From an uncultured Gammaproteobacteria bacterium (GTDB taxonomy: Bacteria > Pseudomonadota > Gammaproteobacteria > Arenicellales > Poriferihabitantaceae), in assembly GCA_938021685.1 (NCBI GenBank), contig CALIFM010000245.1:1-6829 (forward strand): a stretch of 6,829 nt of DNA, written 5' to 3'. The notes beneath the pieces were generated by a model. The model was not told where the DNA came from and searched no databases. It saw only the letters and a program-made list of their open reading frames with translations. This document shows, in pieces, positions 5,720 through 6,829 of this stretch. Made by a program: the position numbers and the translations under genes. The first letter of the stretch is position 1, and each line of letters begins with the position of its first letter.

Positions 5720-6444
5720 TTTAGCTCATCGGGTTGTAAATGTCGCCATTTGCCTGGCGGCAATTTACCGAGTCGAATGCCGCCAATACGCACTCGCAGT
5801 AAGCGGATAACTTTTAAATCCGCCAGCTCACACATGCGGCGAATTTGCCGCTTGCGGCCTTCGGTCAGGGTGATGCTCATGTGTTGGCCGTCGATGCGTT
5901 TGACCCGTGCCGGACGTAGCGCTTTGCCGTCCAAGCGCAGACCATGACGTAGGAGAGCAAGGCTAGCGTCGTTGATTTCACCGCGCACCCACACTAAATA
6001 CTCTTTTTCAATTTTAGATTTTTCGCCAATAATCTGACGAGCCACGCGGCCGTCTTGGGTGAGCACTAGCAGGCCTTGCGAATCAATGTCTAAGCGCCCT
6101 GCCGGAGCAAGGCCCAGTTGCTTCACTTTAGCGGCTTGGTCTTTTGGGCCAGCATAATTTTCAGGTGTAATCAGTACGCTGGCGGGCTCATAACCTTCTT
6201 CGGGCAAATTAGACACATAGCCCATTGGCTTATTTAGCACAACCGTCACCAAGTTATCTTGCTGGCGCTGCGCTTGATTTTTCAACGCAATGTGTTGAGA
6301 GGGCCGCACCTTGCTACCAAGTACATCCACGACTTTGTTGTCGACCAATACCAATCCTTGTTCGATATAGCGATCTGCTTCGCGCCGCGAACATAGGCCG
6401 CGATGGGCCATTTCTTTGGACAGCCTAACTAAGTCGTCGCTCAT
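5716..6444 (-). CDS. RluF-like rRNA/tRNA pseudouridine synthase (RsuA family)
   Basis: Isomerises specific uridines in structured RNA to pseudouridine. The product has 242 residues: an N-terminal S4 RNA-binding domain (about 5-52; VRLSKEMAHRGLCSRREADR at 6-25) followed by an RsuA/RluB/RluE/RluF-type catalytic domain. Key blocks are LNKPMGYVSN (70-79), the catalytic motif GRLDIDSQGLLVLTQDG (116-132) with Asp119 the expected nucleophile, KEYLVWVRG (147-155) and GRKRQIRRMC (196-205). The S4 domain points away from RluE, which lacks one, and towards RluF; the long basic C-terminal tail of E. coli RluF is absent. Substrate (for example 23S U2604 or tRNA-Tyr U35, as for RluF) is not determinable here, so no symbol is given. 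It lies 20 bases after purB and overlaps pyrD by 4 bases. ATG 6444 has no Shine-Dalgarno site and sits in the loop of an inverted repeat. Confidence 0.92.
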   Translation of the reverse strand: MSDDLVRLSKEMAHRGLCSRREADRYIEQGLVLVDNKVVDVLGSKVRPSQHIALKNQAQRQQDNLVTVVLNKPMGYVSNLPEEGYEPASVLITPENYAGPKDQAAKVKQLGLAPAGRLDIDSQGLLVLTQDGRVARQIIGEKSKIEKEYLVWVRGEINDASLALLRHGLRLDGKALRPARVKRIDGQHMSITLTEGRKRQIRRMCELADLKVIRLLRVRIGGIRLGKLPPGKWRHLQPDELN

Positions 6445-6460
6445 GGGCCGATTTAGTTAG
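6425..6460 (-). promoter_or_regulatory. Candidate mRNA hairpin with a start codon in its loop
   Basis: On the minus-strand transcript, CUAACUAAAUCG (6460-6449) can pair with CGACUUAGUUAG (6436-6425), 11 of 12 positions matching (one A-C mismatch), around a 12-base loop (6448-6437) that contains the AUG of the pseudouridine synthase gene (6444-6442). The 5' arm fills most of the 20-base gap after purB and the 3' arm lies in codons 3-7. No Shine-Dalgarno sequence precedes this AUG. A ribosome ending purB at 6465 would cover and open the stem, which suggests translational coupling; that role is inference. Confidence 0.35.
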
Positions 6461-6464
6461 CGGC

Positions 6465-6829
6465 TTAAGCCTTAAGCAGTGCATGCGTAGCTTCGGCAGC
6501 ATTACCGATGTACGCAGCAGGGGTCAGTGCTAACAGCTGTGCTTTGGCTCCATCGGGAATGGATAAATCATTAATAAAGCTGCGCAATGAGTCTTGGTTG
6601 ATACCGCCTTGGCCGCGGGTGAGTGTTTTAAGTTTTTCATACGGCTCTTGCTCGCCATAGCGGCGCATCACGGTTTGAATTGGCTCGGCCAGTACTTCCC
6701 AAGCATCGTCGAGATCAGCATTCAGTCGTGTTTCGTTCACCTCTAATTTGCTAAGGCCGCGCTTGACCGACCGCAGTGCAATGCTTGTGTAACCAAGCCC
6801 CACGCCCAAGTTGCGCAGCACGGTGGAGT
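6465..6829 (-). CDS. purB: PurB, adenylosuccinate lyase (C-terminal part only)
   Basis: Fumarase/aspartase-superfamily enzyme acting twice in purine synthesis: SAICAR to AICAR plus fumarate, and adenylosuccinate to AMP plus fumarate. Only about the last 120 residues lie in the window; the frame stays open to the right edge, starting STVLRNLGVGLGY. This and later blocks (KLEVNE, WEVLAEPIQTVMRRYG, PYEKLKTLTRG, LTPAAYIGNA) match the C-terminal helical region of the roughly 456-residue E. coli-type PurB. The catalytic loop with the SSxMPxKxNP signature is upstream, outside the window. A GTG at 6821 is internal, not a start, since conserved residues precede it. It is the most upstream visible gene of the minus-strand group, with the pseudouridine synthase gene 20 bases downstream. 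The stop TAA lies inside a 10-bp palindrome (6462-6471). Confidence 0.96.
   Translation of the reverse strand, partial: STVLRNLGVGLGYTSIALRSVKRGLSKLEVNETRLNADLDDAWEVLAEPIQTVMRRYGEQEPYEKLKTLTRGQGGINQDSLRSFINDLSIPDGAKAQLLALTPAAYIGNAAEATHALLKA

Noticed and set aside
6462..6471. Perfect palindrome GGCTTAAGCC over the purB stop, next to a second CTTAAG.
   Set aside because: It is formed by the last codons of purB (Leu-Lys-Ala-stop); too short and without a T tract for a terminator, and not found elsewhere in the window as an operator would be.

Overview
The window holds ordinary chromosomal housekeeping genes of a proteobacterium, most likely a gamma- or betaproteobacterium. The basis for that placement is protein-family resemblance: an Enterobacteria-like PurB C-terminus, a class 2 (quinone-linked) PyrD, a TcdA-type E1-like enzyme, and a SUF operon with a DUF59 partner. 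Base composition is roughly balanced and looks even throughout. I see no tRNA, rRNA, mobile element, CRISPR array or prophage gene.

Left half, plus strand (1-3605): five closely spaced co-directional genes. They are the 3' part of sufC (start lies outside the window), sufD, a SufT-like DUF59/MIP18-family gene, a small Rieske ferredoxin, and tcdA. The first three belong to SUF iron-sulfur cluster assembly. The Rieske protein is itself an Fe-S protein. TcdA cyclises t6A37 in tRNA and in E. coli is linked to the CsdA/CsdE cysteine desulfurase. No cysteine desulfurase (sufS) or sulfur-transfer partner (sufE/sufU) lies between sufD and tcdA.

Right half, minus strand (reading 6829 down to 3602): the 3' part of purB, an RluF-like S4-domain pseudouridine synthase, pyrD, then, after a 171-base gap, a cytosolic 5'-nucleotidase of the cN-I (NT5C1A-like) family. 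Three of these four act on nucleotides: IMP to AMP synthesis, pyrimidine synthesis and nucleoside monophosphate hydrolysis. pyrD appears to start at TTG, overlapping the pseudouridine synthase stop by 4 bases. purB and the pseudouridine synthase gene are 20 bases apart.

The two convergent blocks meet with no spacer: tcdA and the nucleotidase gene overlap by 4 bases and use the two strands of one TTAA for their stop codons, with no intrinsic terminator visible. The most curious non-coding signal is a 12-bp inverted repeat whose loop holds the start codon of the pseudouridine synthase gene, which has no visible Shine-Dalgarno sequence. I found no convincing new biological system; the findings are modest regulatory and gene-context observations.
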